Both the position numbers and the translations under genes were made by a program. A stretch of 64,000 bases of DNA. It comes from Halobacteriovoraceae bacterium (GTDB taxonomy: Bacteria > Bdellovibrionota > Bacteriovoracia > Bacteriovoracales > Bacteriovoracaceae). The DNA lies in contig PASP01000010.1 in NCBI GenBank assembly GCA_002712005.1, forward strand, positions 93,158-157,157, read 5' to 3'. The notes below the pieces were generated by a model. That model was not told where the DNA came from. It saw nothing but the letters and a program-made list of their open reading frames with translations, and did not search any database. Below are positions 53,121 to 62,315 of the stretch, in pieces. Numbering within the stretch: position 1 is the stretch's first letter; each line of letters opens with the position of its first letter.

Positions 53121-53258
53121 CTTATTAATAAGCCTAAATATACTTCAACTTGAAGAATACGGCTAATTTTACTTTTCTTTTGAACTTTTCTTTTGATCTT
53201 TTCTTGTAATAAGAATGAGTCTATTTTTATTGCACTTAAATATTTTTTGACAGAAGAG

Positions 53259-53285
53259 GAGTCGCCTTAATAGATAAGGCGACTC
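53259..53285 (-). terminator. Terminator-like hairpin
   Basis: GAGTCGCCTTA-ATAGA-TAAGGCGACTC is a perfect 11-bp stem with a 5-nt loop. It lies 11 bp downstream of the minus-strand lipoprotein gene ending at 53297. The run after it on that strand is CTCTTCTG rather than pure T, so the efficiency is uncertain. Confidence 0.6.
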
Positions 53286-53296
53286 TAATAAGAGAA

Positions 53297-54160
53297 CTAT
53301 TTGATCAAATGATCCTTCAATTGGATTGCACCATCTACTCTTACGCTTTTATTTTCAGTCTGATCTGGATTTGTCATAGCATCTGCAAAACCAATCTCTT
53401 CGAAAACAAATTTATTCTCTTCCACATGGGTGGCCCTCATGAGCACTTGACCATTATCTTGAGGACGCATTAAAGCAATTTGGTAACCTAATGTATGGGG
53501 AGAGGTAATTTCGACTGTTTTTTCATCGATAACTTCCCAATGGACACCCGCTTCGAACTCGAAGAAGTCATTTACATTATCGGCACTTAGTCCGATATCT
53601 GTTCCACCAACTCTTTTAATAGATAGCTTCATACTTTCTGTATGAATAGTTTGAATGAAAAAACCAAAGTTTTTAAGATAGTCTCGACAAGTATCTCGCA
53701 TTCCATCTCTGTACCAGTCGGTAACATCTATGGAGTCCATATATTCGATAGTTAAGCCATTAATTTCAATTTGGACATTCATATTATCTTTAAGACCTAG
53801 TCCTGCTGAAACAATAGGAATACCTAATGTGAGGAATCCCAAATTTCCTTGATAGGTATAGCTGTAACTCTTGTTAATATTTGCCTTATCTTGATAACGT
53901 TGGAGTTGATCAATTTGGGGAAAACAAGTTTTATAATTAGAAACATAGGAAAGGGATGTTGGTGTCCCCCCAATCATAATACCTGTATGTGTATCTCCAT
54001 CTCCACGTTCCATTGCATTTTGAAAGCCAATAAAACCTAATGGCCTTACGATAGCATTTAACTCAGAGACTGGATCATTACTAATTTCTTCTTTTTCACA
54101 AGAAAAGGTTAATAATGTACTTGAAAGTATTAAAGTAGATATTGTTTTTCTATTAAACAT
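53297..54160 (-). CDS. Lipoprotein, unknown function
   Basis: Start at 54160 (MFNRKTIS) is preferred over 54214 since GGGGAG stands 6 bp before it and the lipoprotein signal, ending LLTFSC, begins there. The 287-aa protein is mainly beta with motifs such as ISLKNVQIEINGLTIEYM-like strands (NVQIEINGLTIEYM). Two Cys (KTCFPQ; DTCRDY) may pair. A C-terminal strand-rich domain has VHWEVIDEKTVEITSPHTLG. No known family. Confidence 0.6.
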   Translation of the reverse strand: MFNRKTISTLILSSTLLTFSCEKEEISNDPVSELNAIVRPLGFIGFQNAMERGDGDTHTGIMIGGTPTSLSYVSNYKTCFPQIDQLQRYQDKANINKSYSYTYQGNLGFLTLGIPIVSAGLGLKDNMNVQIEINGLTIEYMDSIDVTDWYRDGMRDTCRDYLKNFGFFIQTIHTESMKLSIKRVGGTDIGLSADNVNDFFEFEAGVHWEVIDEKTVEITSPHTLGYQIALMRPQDNGQVLMRATHVEENKFVFEEIGFADAMTNPDQTENKSVRVDGAIQLKDHLIK

Positions 54161-54310
54161 AGTTTTCTCCCCAGTTGATTCCCAAAAAATTCTCTGTGGA
54201 GTTAATATAGACAAAACCTATAAAAAACTAAAAATTGAAAATTAAAGTTTTAAGTGATTGGTTTTATAGTTGAGAATAAAAATCTGTCTGCCTTTTTTTT
54301 AGGGCAGCAC

Positions 54311-55567
54311 CTACTTAATTTCTTGTTTACATTGAATCGAGCTACTTTGGATAACTTCTTCGAAAAGTCGTGATGTTTTGAAAATAGTTATCGCTGTAGT
54401 TTCTTGAACTGTTGACTTGAAGTTTAATCGAAAATCTCCACACTCCATCGGTTGGGAATAAAGAAAGATTCTTGTCTTCGTAGCTTCTGTTTTAACTGTA
54501 TATTCTCTATCGTTAGCTACAATTTTCTTTTTACCCAAAAGTTGAAAGTTGAGTTCTTTCGATTTTTGTTGATATTTTTGAGAAATATTTTTGTTTCTAA
54601 TGGTCATATATACTTTTTGTGAGTCTTTAATATTCACAATCTCGATGAGTAGTCTTTCCGAATTATTTAGAGACTTATTCAGACTCCATTTCTTAGGGTT
54701 GTATTGAATTTTTCCCCTCCACTGAGAAATAGAAAAATTCATTTCTTTTAAATGAATGCTTTTATTTGTTGGTTGTGTGTCATTAAAGAAAATAGACTTA
54801 ATCTTATAAGAGCTGAATAATGAACCGACTAATAGGGTTAGAGCGATAAAAAGTGAAGCTGTGAATTTACCTGTTCTCTTGGGAGAGAAATAGTAAATTG
54901 TATACTGAACCGTTAAGATAAAGGTTATGGCCATATAAAGAAGATTGAATATGAGATGGAATAATTTTTCTTTAAAAGAAAGCACATCTAAAAGGTTTAT
55001 TAATTCCGTAATATGATACTCAGGGAATAGTGCACCATAATTTGAGTCCATGATCACTTTCGATGCAATATTTCCACCAATGAAAAATAACATAACGAAA
55101 GGTGAGATCACGCTTATCTCTTTTTCACTTTCGAAGAAGAGTCCGAGGAAGCAGCCAAAGAATACTGTAAAACCACTATAGGCTAGTAAAGATATGAGAA
55201 ATAAGGGGTCGAATAATAAGTTAATTCTTTGGTTGAGCGACAATGCCAGAATATCAAATAAGAGAATGAGACTGGTTGAAAAAAGGAATTTACTTATAAT
55301 TAATTCTGAACTTTGAAGTGGCGAAATAAGAAGGTTTTGAAGGGTTCCAGCTTTTTTTTCCTCAATGAAGAGTTGTGAAGTGGAGAGGACACCAATAAAA
55401 GCTGCTGTGAAACTAATTGAAAAAGTAGGCCCTATAGCTGGATCAACTTTTGAAAAGAAAAATATAAAGAACAAGGGCATGAGCATGATTACAAGAAGTT
55501 TAGAATTACCCTTTGCCCAGGCCATATCTTTTATGAAGACGGCCTTTATTCTATTAAAGCTAATCAT
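54311..55567 (-). CDS. ABC-2 type transporter permease
   Basis: A 418-aa protein with six membrane segments in the ABC-2 pattern: LLVIMLMPLFFIFFF near the N-terminus, then SFTAAFIGVLSTSQLF and the EEKKAGTLQNLLISPL coupling motif. Residues about 260-418 are an additional soluble domain, likely extracytoplasmic, that is absent from the minimal permease. Its ATG overlaps the stop of the ATPase gene by 8 bp, so the two form one exporter. Substrate unknown; Na+ (NatAB-like), lipid or antibiotic are possible. Confidence 0.82.
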   Translation of the reverse strand: MISFNRIKAVFIKDMAWAKGNSKLLVIMLMPLFFIFFFSKVDPAIGPTFSISFTAAFIGVLSTSQLFIEEKKAGTLQNLLISPLQSSELIISKFLFSTSLILLFDILALSLNQRINLLFDPLFLISLLAYSGFTVFFGCFLGLFFESEKEISVISPFVMLFFIGGNIASKVIMDSNYGALFPEYHITELINLLDVLSFKEKLFHLIFNLLYMAITFILTVQYTIYYFSPKRTGKFTASLFIALTLLVGSLFSSYKIKSIFFNDTQPTNKSIHLKEMNFSISQWRGKIQYNPKKWSLNKSLNNSERLLIEIVNIKDSQKVYMTIRNKNISQKYQQKSKELNFQLLGKKKIVANDREYTVKTEATKTRIFLYSQPMECGDFRLNFKSTVQETTAITIFKTSRLFEEVIQSSSIQCKQEIK

Positions 55568-56429
55568 GATCTTTCTCGTTTGATGTTTCGGTTAGAGAAA
55601 TGAAAATTTCTTCTAGCTTAGGCTCGTGGGTCTTAATACTCAATATCTCATACTGTTCTTTTAACTTATAAATTTCAGAAAGATAATCATCTTGGGTTGA
55701 AAATGTTCTCTGAATAAGGTTATTTGTTGTTAGATGACGGGCTTCAATGATGATCTGATTTTCTTTATAGTCTGACTTGATTTGAGAGGGAGTACCTTTC
55801 GCTACAATTTTGCCTTTGTTGATAAAGACAATATCATCACATAGCCTTTCAACGTCATTCATGAGGTGGGTCGTTAGGAGAATCGTGGTACCTTTTTCTT
55901 TTAATATTTCAAGCCGCTTATATATATTCTCTGACGAGCTTGGGTCTAATCCACTTGTAGGCTCATCTAGTAAGAGAAAAGTGGGAGAATGAATAATTGC
56001 TTTTGCAATGAGGACTCTCTGTCTTAGTCCTTTAGAAAGATCTTTGATCTTACTATTTAATTTTTGAGAAAGTTCTAATTCATCAGCAATTTCTAAAGTT
56101 TTCTCTTGGGGAAGGCTGTAAACTCTTCTAAAAACATCGAGGTTTTCTTTTACTGTTATATCGTCATAAAGGGGTTGCCCTTCAGGGACTAAACCAATCA
56201 TACGATGAATTTCTTTTAAATGAGTGGATGGGCTAAGGTTAAAAACTCTTACTTCACCTGAAGTTGCTGATAATTGACCTGTAATGATTTTAATTGTTGT
56301 AGACTTTCCAGCGCCATTAGTACCGAGAAGACCTAAACATTTTCCTTTTTCTATTTCTATATCAATGCCTTTTAAAGCCTCGAATTTGCCAAAGGACTTG
56401 TGTAGGTTTTTTATTTCTAGAGCTTTCAT
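55560..56429 (-). CDS. ABC transporter ATP-binding protein
   Basis: The 289-aa ATPase has Walker A GLLGTNGAGKSTTIKII, the Q-loop in GLVPEGQPL, the signature DLSKGLRQRVLIAKAI (LSKGLRQR for LSGGQ), Walker B FLLLDEPTSGLDP with the catalytic Glu, and the H-loop LLTTHLM. A C-terminal ~70-residue extension (IIEARHLTTN to EEIFISLTE) is typical of NatA/CcmA-type exporters. It is translated together with the permease gene. Confidence 0.93.
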   Translation of the reverse strand: MKALEIKNLHKSFGKFEALKGIDIEIEKGKCLGLLGTNGAGKSTTIKIITGQLSATSGEVRVFNLSPSTHLKEIHRMIGLVPEGQPLYDDITVKENLDVFRRVYSLPQEKTLEIADELELSQKLNSKIKDLSKGLRQRVLIAKAIIHSPTFLLLDEPTSGLDPSSSENIYKRLEILKEKGTTILLTTHLMNDVERLCDDIVFINKGKIVAKGTPSQIKSDYKENQIIIEARHLTTNNLIQRTFSTQDDYLSEIYKLKEQYEILSIKTHEPKLEEIFISLTETSNEKDHD

Positions 56430-56616
56430 AGAATTAAGTAATCAAATAAAAAAAGTGATGTCTATCGAAAAGAATAATTCAGAGTCTTCTTTGCTGTGCG
56501 TTGTTTTTTCTGTCTACTTTGATTAACCCTAAAGAGGGTAGCTCATGTCTATTGTATCTAAAATATGAGAATGCTACACTCTAGTCAGTTTACTTTTGGC
56601 CAATCAAGGAGGCATC

Positions 56617-57201
56617 TTGAAACATATTCATTTTTTGATCTTGTCAGTAATTCTGGTTACTTTTACAAGCTGTGGTTGGCAATCTATTCCGACTGCAAAA
56701 AATGAGGTGGAAGCTCAATTTGCTAAGGTTCAAAACCAGTACAAAAGAAGAGCAGACCTTATTCCTAACTTAGTAAAAGTGGTAAAGGGCTATGCTGAGC
56801 ATGAGAAGGAGACACTTCAAGCCGTAGTAGAAGCAAGGGCAAAGGCAACGAGCATTAATGTTGATCCTAGTAAATTAGATGCTCAAAGTGTTAAAAAGTT
56901 TGCGGACGCACAAGGGCAATTGAGTTCGGCATTATCAAGATTAATGGTAGTTGTTGAAAAATATCCTAATCTAAAGGCGAATCAAAACTTCCGCGATCTC
57001 CAGTCTCAATTAGAGGGAACTGAAAATAGAATCACTGTTGCACGAGACCGCTACATTGAAGCTATAAAGGTTTTCAATAACCTGGTAACTGTTCCTCCAA
57101 CATCTTGGACGAACTCACTTATGTATCATCATGAGAAAATGCCTCAATTTGAAGTTAAGAATATCGAAAAACTAGAAGATGCACCTGAGGTGAATTTCTA
57201 G
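56617..57201 (+). CDS. LemA-family lipoprotein
   Basis: TTG at 56617 is chosen: AAGGAGG lies four bases before it and a lipoprotein signal (KHIHFLILSVILVTFTSC) begins there. The 194-aa product has the LemA helical pattern: NEVEAQFAKVQNQYKRRADL, IPNLVKVVKGYAEHEKETL, LSSALSRLMVVVEKYPNLKA and ENRITVARDRYIEAIKVFN. Here it is a lipoprotein, unlike many LemA proteins which have a signal anchor. It is first in an operon with two TPM-domain genes, the usual partners. Confidence 0.93.
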   Translation: MKHIHFLILSVILVTFTSCGWQSIPTAKNEVEAQFAKVQNQYKRRADLIPNLVKVVKGYAEHEKETLQAVVEARAKATSINVDPSKLDAQSVKKFADAQGQLSSALSRLMVVVEKYPNLKANQNFRDLQSQLEGTENRITVARDRYIEAIKVFNNLVTVPPTSWTNSLMYHHEKMPQFEVKNIEKLEDAPEVNF

Positions 57202-57202
57202 A

Positions 57203-57931
57203 ATGTTTGTTCGATCAAAACCATTCTTTTTATTATCGATCTTAACTATATGGTTAGCTTTCAATACATTTATAGGGGAAGCTAAGGCCTTAGAGGTTCC
57301 CGCGTTACGACAGCCGGTTACTGATTTGGCTCATATGATTGATCAAGATAGTCTTGTGACTCTCAATAATGTTCTTCATAGGCTTCATCAAAGAAAAATT
57401 GCACAAATTGCGATCCTTACTGTTCCTAGTTTAGAAGGTGAAGCCTTAGAAAACTACACCATCCAAGTTGTAGACAAGTGGAAATTAGGTTCTAAGAAGG
57501 AGGACCGAGGACTTCTTATTTTTCTTTCCAAGAAGGAGAGAAAAGTAAGAATAGAGGTCGGCCAGGGACTCGAAGGAGATATGACCGATGTTATGAGTAA
57601 GAGGATCATTGATCAAATGTCTCCTTATTTCAAAAAAGGTCAGTTTGGTTACGGGTTGAGAGTTGGACTAGGTAGTATTCTAAAAGTTCTTAAAGTAGAC
57701 CAAAGTAAAGTCCTCAAATCGAATAAACCCCCTCGTAGAAAAAAGAAGTCGAGTTGGGTTTCAATCATTTTTCTCTTCATCATTATTTTTCTTTTTAGAA
57801 AGAATCCTTTTCTCTTACTTATGCTCCTTAGTGGAGGCCGAGGTGGCCGTGGTGGCGGTGGCTTTGGTGGTGGAGGATTCGGAGGCGGAGGAGGAGGCTT
57901 CTCGGGTGGAGGTGCAAGTGGCGACTGGTAG
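57203..57931 (+). CDS. TPM-domain protein with glycine-rich C-terminal tail (YgcG-like)
   Basis: A 242-aa protein with GAGGTGA before the ATG and a signal peptide ending near EAKA|LE. The TPM domain spans about 35-165: VTDLAHMIDQDSLVTLNNVL, then QIAILTVPSLEGEALENY and KKEDRGLLIFLSKKERKVRI with EVGQGLEGDMTDVMS. A single membrane segment (IIFLFIIIFLF) precedes a Gly-rich tail (GGRGGRGGGGFGGGGFGGGG). LemA is 1 bp upstream; the second TPM gene overlaps by 14 bp. Phosphatase-like activity is reported for plant homologues; the bacterial role is uncertain. Confidence 0.9.
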   Translation: MFVRSKPFFLLSILTIWLAFNTFIGEAKALEVPALRQPVTDLAHMIDQDSLVTLNNVLHRLHQRKIAQIAILTVPSLEGEALENYTIQVVDKWKLGSKKEDRGLLIFLSKKERKVRIEVGQGLEGDMTDVMSKRIIDQMSPYFKKGQFGYGLRVGLGSILKVLKVDQSKVLKSNKPPRRKKKSSWVSIIFLFIIIFLFRKNPFLLLMLLSGGRGGRGGGGFGGGGFGGGGGGFSGGGASGDW

Positions 57932-58562
57932 ATATAGTCAAGAAGATCTCAATCGAATCAATAAGGCGATAATTGCAGCTGAATCAAAAACAACGGGTGA
58001 AATTGTACCTGTTATTGTGGGACAATCTGACTTTTATCCCGCAGCTCATTTTCGTTTAAGCCTATTAGGTGCTTTTTTGGCCATTTTCATTAATTATCAG
58101 CTAAATCACGATGGGGATAATTTAAATTATCTCTTTCTCTTTATTCTGGGCTCACTTATCGGTTTTTTCTGTGGCCATATTGCTATACTAAAAAAACTAT
58201 TCTCACTTAAAGACGAGCTTGAAGAGGAAACCCGGCAAAGAGCAATAGAGTCATTTCTCTTAAATGGCATTACCGATACAAAAGAAAGAAATGGAGTGCA
58301 GCTTTTTATATCCATATTAGAACACAAGGCCATGATCAATGTGGATAAAGGGTTACAAGAGAGGTTGGGGCAACATGCACAAGAAAAATGGCAAAGTGTG
58401 CTCAATAAACTTCTGGGCCAATTCAAGAAGGGAAATGAAGTTGAGGGGATATGTCAGGCAATCTCAGATATGGGTGAAGTCCTGGCGGAGCACTATCCCA
58501 GTCCTCATAAAAATGCTGAACTAAGCGATGAATTGCCTAATAAATTAATTATCGACCTTTAG
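57918..58562 (+). CDS. Second TPM-domain membrane protein
   Basis: GTG at 57918 is chosen (GGAGG five bases before); a longer in-frame opening to 57831 is only the Gly-rich tail of the previous gene read in another frame. The 214-aa product starts ATGRYSQEDLNRINKAI, has TTGEIVPVIVGQSDFYPAAH, two membrane segments (LLGAFLAIFINYQL; YLFLFILGSLIGFFCGHIA), then HKAMINVDKGLQERLGQH and KLLGQFKKGNEVEGICQAI. This is a TPM domain with an internal membrane insert. It is co-translated with the first TPM gene. Confidence 0.85.
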   Translation: MATGRYSQEDLNRINKAIIAAESKTTGEIVPVIVGQSDFYPAAHFRLSLLGAFLAIFINYQLNHDGDNLNYLFLFILGSLIGFFCGHIAILKKLFSLKDELEEETRQRAIESFLLNGITDTKERNGVQLFISILEHKAMINVDKGLQERLGQHAQEKWQSVLNKLLGQFKKGNEVEGICQAISDMGEVLAEHYPSPHKNAELSDELPNKLIIDL

Positions 58563-58618
58563 TCTTATTAACAAGCTAAATTTATTAAGAAAGTAGAAGA
58601 TGGGTCCGATAAGGATCT

Positions 58619-59518
58619 ATGAACAATTACTTTAAATTCAGTAGCTTAACTCTATTTTTACTCTTTTGCCTAAGCTTTCATAGCTGCAGTACTTCGGAAA
58701 CTCAATTTTCTCCTAGAGAAATGAGTAGCTGGAACTCATGTTATGAATCTTTAGACCAAGTCTTATCTCTACATCGATATCCTAATACGAATTTTATTCA
58801 AAATTTGGAGCAAGTAAATCAGCTTAGAGATTTAGATCATTTCTATGGAAATGAAAGTATGTTTAGTTGGCAGGCAAGGCTCTCTAATCAAGAAATTAAA
58901 GAAATGAATCAAAAGGTAATCGATCTACTTTCAAAGGAAGAAATTCCTAGTGGAGTTAGAACTTTCGATCAACCCACAATAGATGAAATCTCAAGAGATC
59001 AAGCTGAAACTCTTTTTCAGGATATGAAGAATTCTCCCTGTGTGAGAAATCTTAACCGCTATCAAAGGGATGATGTAACTATTGGTTACTGTTTTGGAAA
59101 AGCAACATTAGTGCATATGACCTCACTGATTAGAGGTGTAAATCCACATTCTATAAAGAAAATTTGGATTGTTGGGGAAACGACAGGATGGTGGGGACAC
59201 CATGTTGCAGGAATGGTTAAAGGAGAAAATGGCAAGTGGTGGGTCATGGATAAGGATGCAGGTGAACTTGTGGATCATGAAACGTGGATACATCTCTTTA
59301 GCCGACTTAAGAAGAATAAAGATCTTATGATTTTTGTAACAGATCCTGAGCGCTTTGGGCCTGCAAATAATGTTCAGTATAATACATTTGATCTCTTTAA
59401 TGTTCCGGCCAACGGGCTTGAACAATATAGCTCTGAAAATGACTATTACAAAGGGTTCTTTAAAGATGTATTTGATTGGATTGATGGAAACGAAGAGTTA
59501 GAACGCTTTGTGAAGTAG
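58619..59518 (+). CDS. Secreted lipoprotein with Cys-His-Asp triad, candidate effector (deamidase/peptidase-like)
   Basis: The 299-aa protein has a lipoprotein signal ending in SFHSC and AAGGATCT before the ATG. Near residue 158 it has TIGYCFGKATLVHM, near 195 GWWGHHVAGMVKG, and near 211-213 WWVMDKDAGELVDH. The Cys158-His195-Asp211 order and spacing, plus the aromatic context, resemble protein-glutaminase/transglutaminase-type folds. Enzyme class and substrate are inference. The secreted GNAT-like gene follows after 3 bp, so they may be made together and used on a common target. Confidence 0.65.
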   Translation: MNNYFKFSSLTLFLLFCLSFHSCSTSETQFSPREMSSWNSCYESLDQVLSLHRYPNTNFIQNLEQVNQLRDLDHFYGNESMFSWQARLSNQEIKEMNQKVIDLLSKEEIPSGVRTFDQPTIDEISRDQAETLFQDMKNSPCVRNLNRYQRDDVTIGYCFGKATLVHMTSLIRGVNPHSIKKIWIVGETTGWWGHHVAGMVKGENGKWWVMDKDAGELVDHETWIHLFSRLKKNKDLMIFVTDPERFGPANNVQYNTFDLFNVPANGLEQYSSENDYYKGFFKDVFDWIDGNEELERFVK

Positions 59519-59521
59519 ATT

Positions 59522-61264
59522 ATGATAAAGATCACTCAAGCTATTCTCCTTTTTATGTTTAGTATTTCTTCACAAGCTATAGACTGGTCTACGCAGTGTC
59601 GTGATATTAATTCTGAGAATAGAAGAAGAGCTTCCATAGAGTGTAATCAGGTTGAAGTCGCTCTTAATCCTTTGAGACAAGAAGTTATTTCAGAACTCAA
59701 TGGAGTATTGAATGACTGGAACCTTATTGAAACAGCATCTTTAAATTTAAAGGCAAGAATTCAAACTGAAATTGATGAAGAAAAAAACTTTTTACGCTGG
59801 TTAAGAGGTGATGAAGGTATAGATTCACACGAAGAGCAGTATCTTAAGTTGAATCAAGACTTTGAATCACTAAAAGAAATTATTTCTAAGCAAAGAGAGT
59901 TATCGAGTTGTGAAAGTGAGATCTGCAATAGAGATAAGGCCATATTGAATGAACTTAAAGTTTCTATTTTAACAAAGAACTCATTTCTTGCTGATCCTGA
60001 GGTAGAGAAATGTTTGAGTTTAGAGATAGAAGAATCTGATTCTCGTTGTAGAAAGGATGCGTTCTTTTCTAGTGTCTTTAATTTTGTGAACTTTAGAATA
60101 GATCTAAGAGATGAGATTAATAAGCAGTTAAGATTAGAAACAAATATGCTTCACAATGGAAAAGGGACCTATGAAGTTTTTGATAAACTCTATACTTTAT
60201 CAGGCAGTGATCATTATTATGCCTATTTGATTCCTGAAGTACTTGAGTTAGCTGAAAAGAACCCTGAAAAATGGATGGCAACTGCTTGTAATATTCTTGA
60301 TAAGAAAGAATTTCGAGAAAACCTATTTTTTGCGGGAGAAGTAGCATTAGAAGCTTCTTTGATTATTGCACCTTTTTTCTTCCCCCCTCTAGGAGTACTG
60401 AGAGTAGCTAGATTGGGCTACCTATCTCGATATGGACTAACGGCAGAGAGACTGTCAGCAGTTGCAACGGCCCTTCCCACTGCTGCCTACTTTTCTCATT
60501 CTGATCTTATTGAAACTCAAAATAGATGTATAGCGATGCAGGAGATTTATCGATCTACACCAAGTTCGGAAAGTTATAAAAAGTATCAAAGTTGTCTTGA
60601 AGAAGTTGCAGATAAGAAAATGGGAATGGCATCTAATATGCTCCTTTCTGTAACTCCGGTTCCATTTGCCGCAAGAGCAGAGCAAATAGTTGGAAAAGGA
60701 ATAGATATTATAAGGGCCCAAGCTGGCGATGTACTTAGTATCATTCGACCTTCGATTGGGGATGCCAAGAATTTAGCGGATGACTATTATAAGTATGTCG
60801 CAGATGTATATTCTGAAAGGCTTAATCTTTCTGCAGAAGAAATTGAAGGATTTATTCAATCTAGTAGACAGATGGGCGATAGGACTACACTTATCGTGAG
60901 AACGAAGACAAATCCGACGACAGGGCCACCTGAATTTAAGGGTGGTATTGGTGTTGTTACGGCAGAAAATGGGGAAGAGCTCTTACCCCTAGAGAAGGCA
61001 ACTGGTTTTAGAGTTCCTAGGGGGGAAGGAAACAAGGCCGTTGAAGTGGTAAGGTTAGTTGCATCAGATGAAAAAAATCCTAACTTAATGAAAGAATTAA
61101 TTGAAGAAGCTATGAGTACAATAGGTAAGGATCCTTCCATAACTAAAGCATATGTATATACATCTCGAATTCATGAAAGACTTTATCGAAGGTTAGGAAT
61201 CCCTTATACCATTGTGAATCGTCCTAATAAAAGAGATGTCATTTTAGAATTCAATGTTAACTAA
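59522..61264 (+). CDS. Secreted protein with C-terminal GNAT-like acyltransferase domain
   Basis: The 580-aa protein has a signal peptide (AILLFMFSISSQA|ID). Residues about 25-230 are helical, charged and contain paired Cys; about 280-320 is a hydrophobic membrane-active-looking segment (SLIIAPFFFPPLGVLRVARL); about 320-420 is helical with Cys (LEEVADKKMGMASNM). The last ~140 residues look like a GNAT fold: GGIGVVTAENGEELLPLEKA, VEVVRLVASDEKNPNLMKEL, then TKAYVYTSRIHERLYRRLGI. Acetyl-CoA is not available outside the cell, so a secreted GNAT implies delivery into another cell. This is inference. Convergent with the MarR-GNAT gene, 8-bp overlap. Confidence 0.6.
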   Translation: MIKITQAILLFMFSISSQAIDWSTQCRDINSENRRRASIECNQVEVALNPLRQEVISELNGVLNDWNLIETASLNLKARIQTEIDEEKNFLRWLRGDEGIDSHEEQYLKLNQDFESLKEIISKQRELSSCESEICNRDKAILNELKVSILTKNSFLADPEVEKCLSLEIEESDSRCRKDAFFSSVFNFVNFRIDLRDEINKQLRLETNMLHNGKGTYEVFDKLYTLSGSDHYYAYLIPEVLELAEKNPEKWMATACNILDKKEFRENLFFAGEVALEASLIIAPFFFPPLGVLRVARLGYLSRYGLTAERLSAVATALPTAAYFSHSDLIETQNRCIAMQEIYRSTPSSESYKKYQSCLEEVADKKMGMASNMLLSVTPVPFAARAEQIVGKGIDIIRAQAGDVLSIIRPSIGDAKNLADDYYKYVADVYSERLNLSAEEIEGFIQSSRQMGDRTTLIVRTKTNPTTGPPEFKGGIGVVTAENGEELLPLEKATGFRVPRGEGNKAVEVVRLVASDEKNPNLMKELIEEAMSTIGKDPSITKAYVYTSRIHERLYRRLGIPYTIVNRPNKRDVILEFNVN

Positions 61265-62213
61265 TTTCAAGCTCCATTTGAATATTACATCTTTTGTATG
61301 GAGTATTGAGTCCCACCACTTTTTTAAAGCCTAGCTTTTGATATAGCTTAATCGCAGGACCAAGAATGGTGTTACTTTCTAAGTAGAGATTTGTAGCCCC
61401 CTTTCTTTTCGCTTCCTCAATAACAGATTGACCTAAAAGATATCCAATACCTTTGCCTCTTATTTTTTGACTGACGGCCATTTTTGCGAGTTCGAAAGGG
61501 TAGATTTCATCATTTCTTTTTAATAAAGCACATACACCAACTGCTTCGTTCTGGAAGAGAGCGACAAAAATTTCACCACCATTTTGTAATATATAAGCTT
61601 CAGGATTATCTAATGCTCTAAAGTCAGCCTCTTCCATTTCGAAAAAGTTTGTAATCCATTGAATATTCAAATCTCTAAATGCTTTCTTATATTGCGGATC
61701 ATATTTTACAATTTGAACTTGAGAAGTTTCTCTCTCTTTTTTGGTTTGTTTTACTCTTTCGAGAAACGATTTTTCTTCTAATAAATATTCCCATTCTTCT
61801 AGTGCTTTCCACAAGTCGTACTTTGCTTGTGAAGAAATTTCTTCAACAACTTTTTCAACATCTCTGCACTGAAGCTGAATATCTTTTAGAAAGGAATTTC
61901 CTTTGTCGCTAAGGCTGATTTTTCGACTTCTCTTATCTTCTTTATTCGATTTCTTCTTGACCAGTCCTGCGCTCGTCAATTCTTTTAGAGTTTTACTAAT
62001 GGCCACATGAGAAATACCAATGGACTCTGCTAATTCTGTAACTGTCTTTTCACCTTCACTGAGTAAAATGAATAGGGAAAACCACTTAGGGTTAAATTGA
62101 AGTCCATAGAGCTCATAAATTTCTTGAGCATCTTCACTAAATTTCTCGCCGAGTAGTCTAATTCTTGAGCCTATGGCCACTTTTCCAATTGAGTTAAAAA
62201 ATTTCATAGCCAT
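61257..62213 (-). CDS. MarR-type regulator fused to GNAT acetyltransferase
   Basis: A 318-aa two-domain protein. Residues 1-150 are a MarR winged helix: EKTVTELAESIGISHVAISK recognition region, then LTSAGLVKKKSNKEDKRSR and SLSDKGNSFL. Residues 165-318 form a GNAT domain: AVGVCALLKRNDEIYPFELA, then KMAVSQKIRGKGIGYLLGQS with the acetyl-CoA loop, and NLYLESNTILGPAIKLYQKL. This combination is a known family of regulator/acetyltransferase fusions. A dyad at 62215-62232 next to the start suggests autoregulation. Confidence 0.93.
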   Translation of the reverse strand: MAMKFFNSIGKVAIGSRIRLLGEKFSEDAQEIYELYGLQFNPKWFSLFILLSEGEKTVTELAESIGISHVAISKTLKELTSAGLVKKKSNKEDKRSRKISLSDKGNSFLKDIQLQCRDVEKVVEEISSQAKYDLWKALEEWEYLLEEKSFLERVKQTKKERETSQVQIVKYDPQYKKAFRDLNIQWITNFFEMEEADFRALDNPEAYILQNGGEIFVALFQNEAVGVCALLKRNDEIYPFELAKMAVSQKIRGKGIGYLLGQSVIEEAKRKGATNLYLESNTILGPAIKLYQKLGFKKVVGLNTPYKRCNIQMELEIS

Positions 62214-62214
62214 T

Positions 62215-62232
62215 TATGTAACTGGTTACGTA
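62215..62232. promoter_or_regulatory. Operator-like dyad at the MarR-GNAT gene start
   Basis: TATGTAAC-TG-GTTACGTA is an 8-bp inverted repeat with one mismatch. It begins 2 bp before the start codon, where a MarR dimer would block transcription or translation of its own gene. Confidence 0.5.
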
Positions 62233-62315
62233 ATTAGTCAAGTATATGGATGCTCTCATGCTTATTATTATGAAAACATACGTCATATTAGGTAGTTAAG
62301 GATGCGAAGGTAGAA

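Noticed and set aside
54292..54310. Terminator after the ABC-2 permease gene
   Set aside because: Only a 5-bp stem (CTGCC/GGCAG) with an A-rich loop, and the T-run is several bases away; not convincing.
57831..57917. Longer N-terminus for the second TPM gene
   Set aside because: The Glu/Ala/Val-rich sequence is the Gly-rich tail codons of the first TPM gene read in another frame; a GTG at 57918 has a proper ribosome site.
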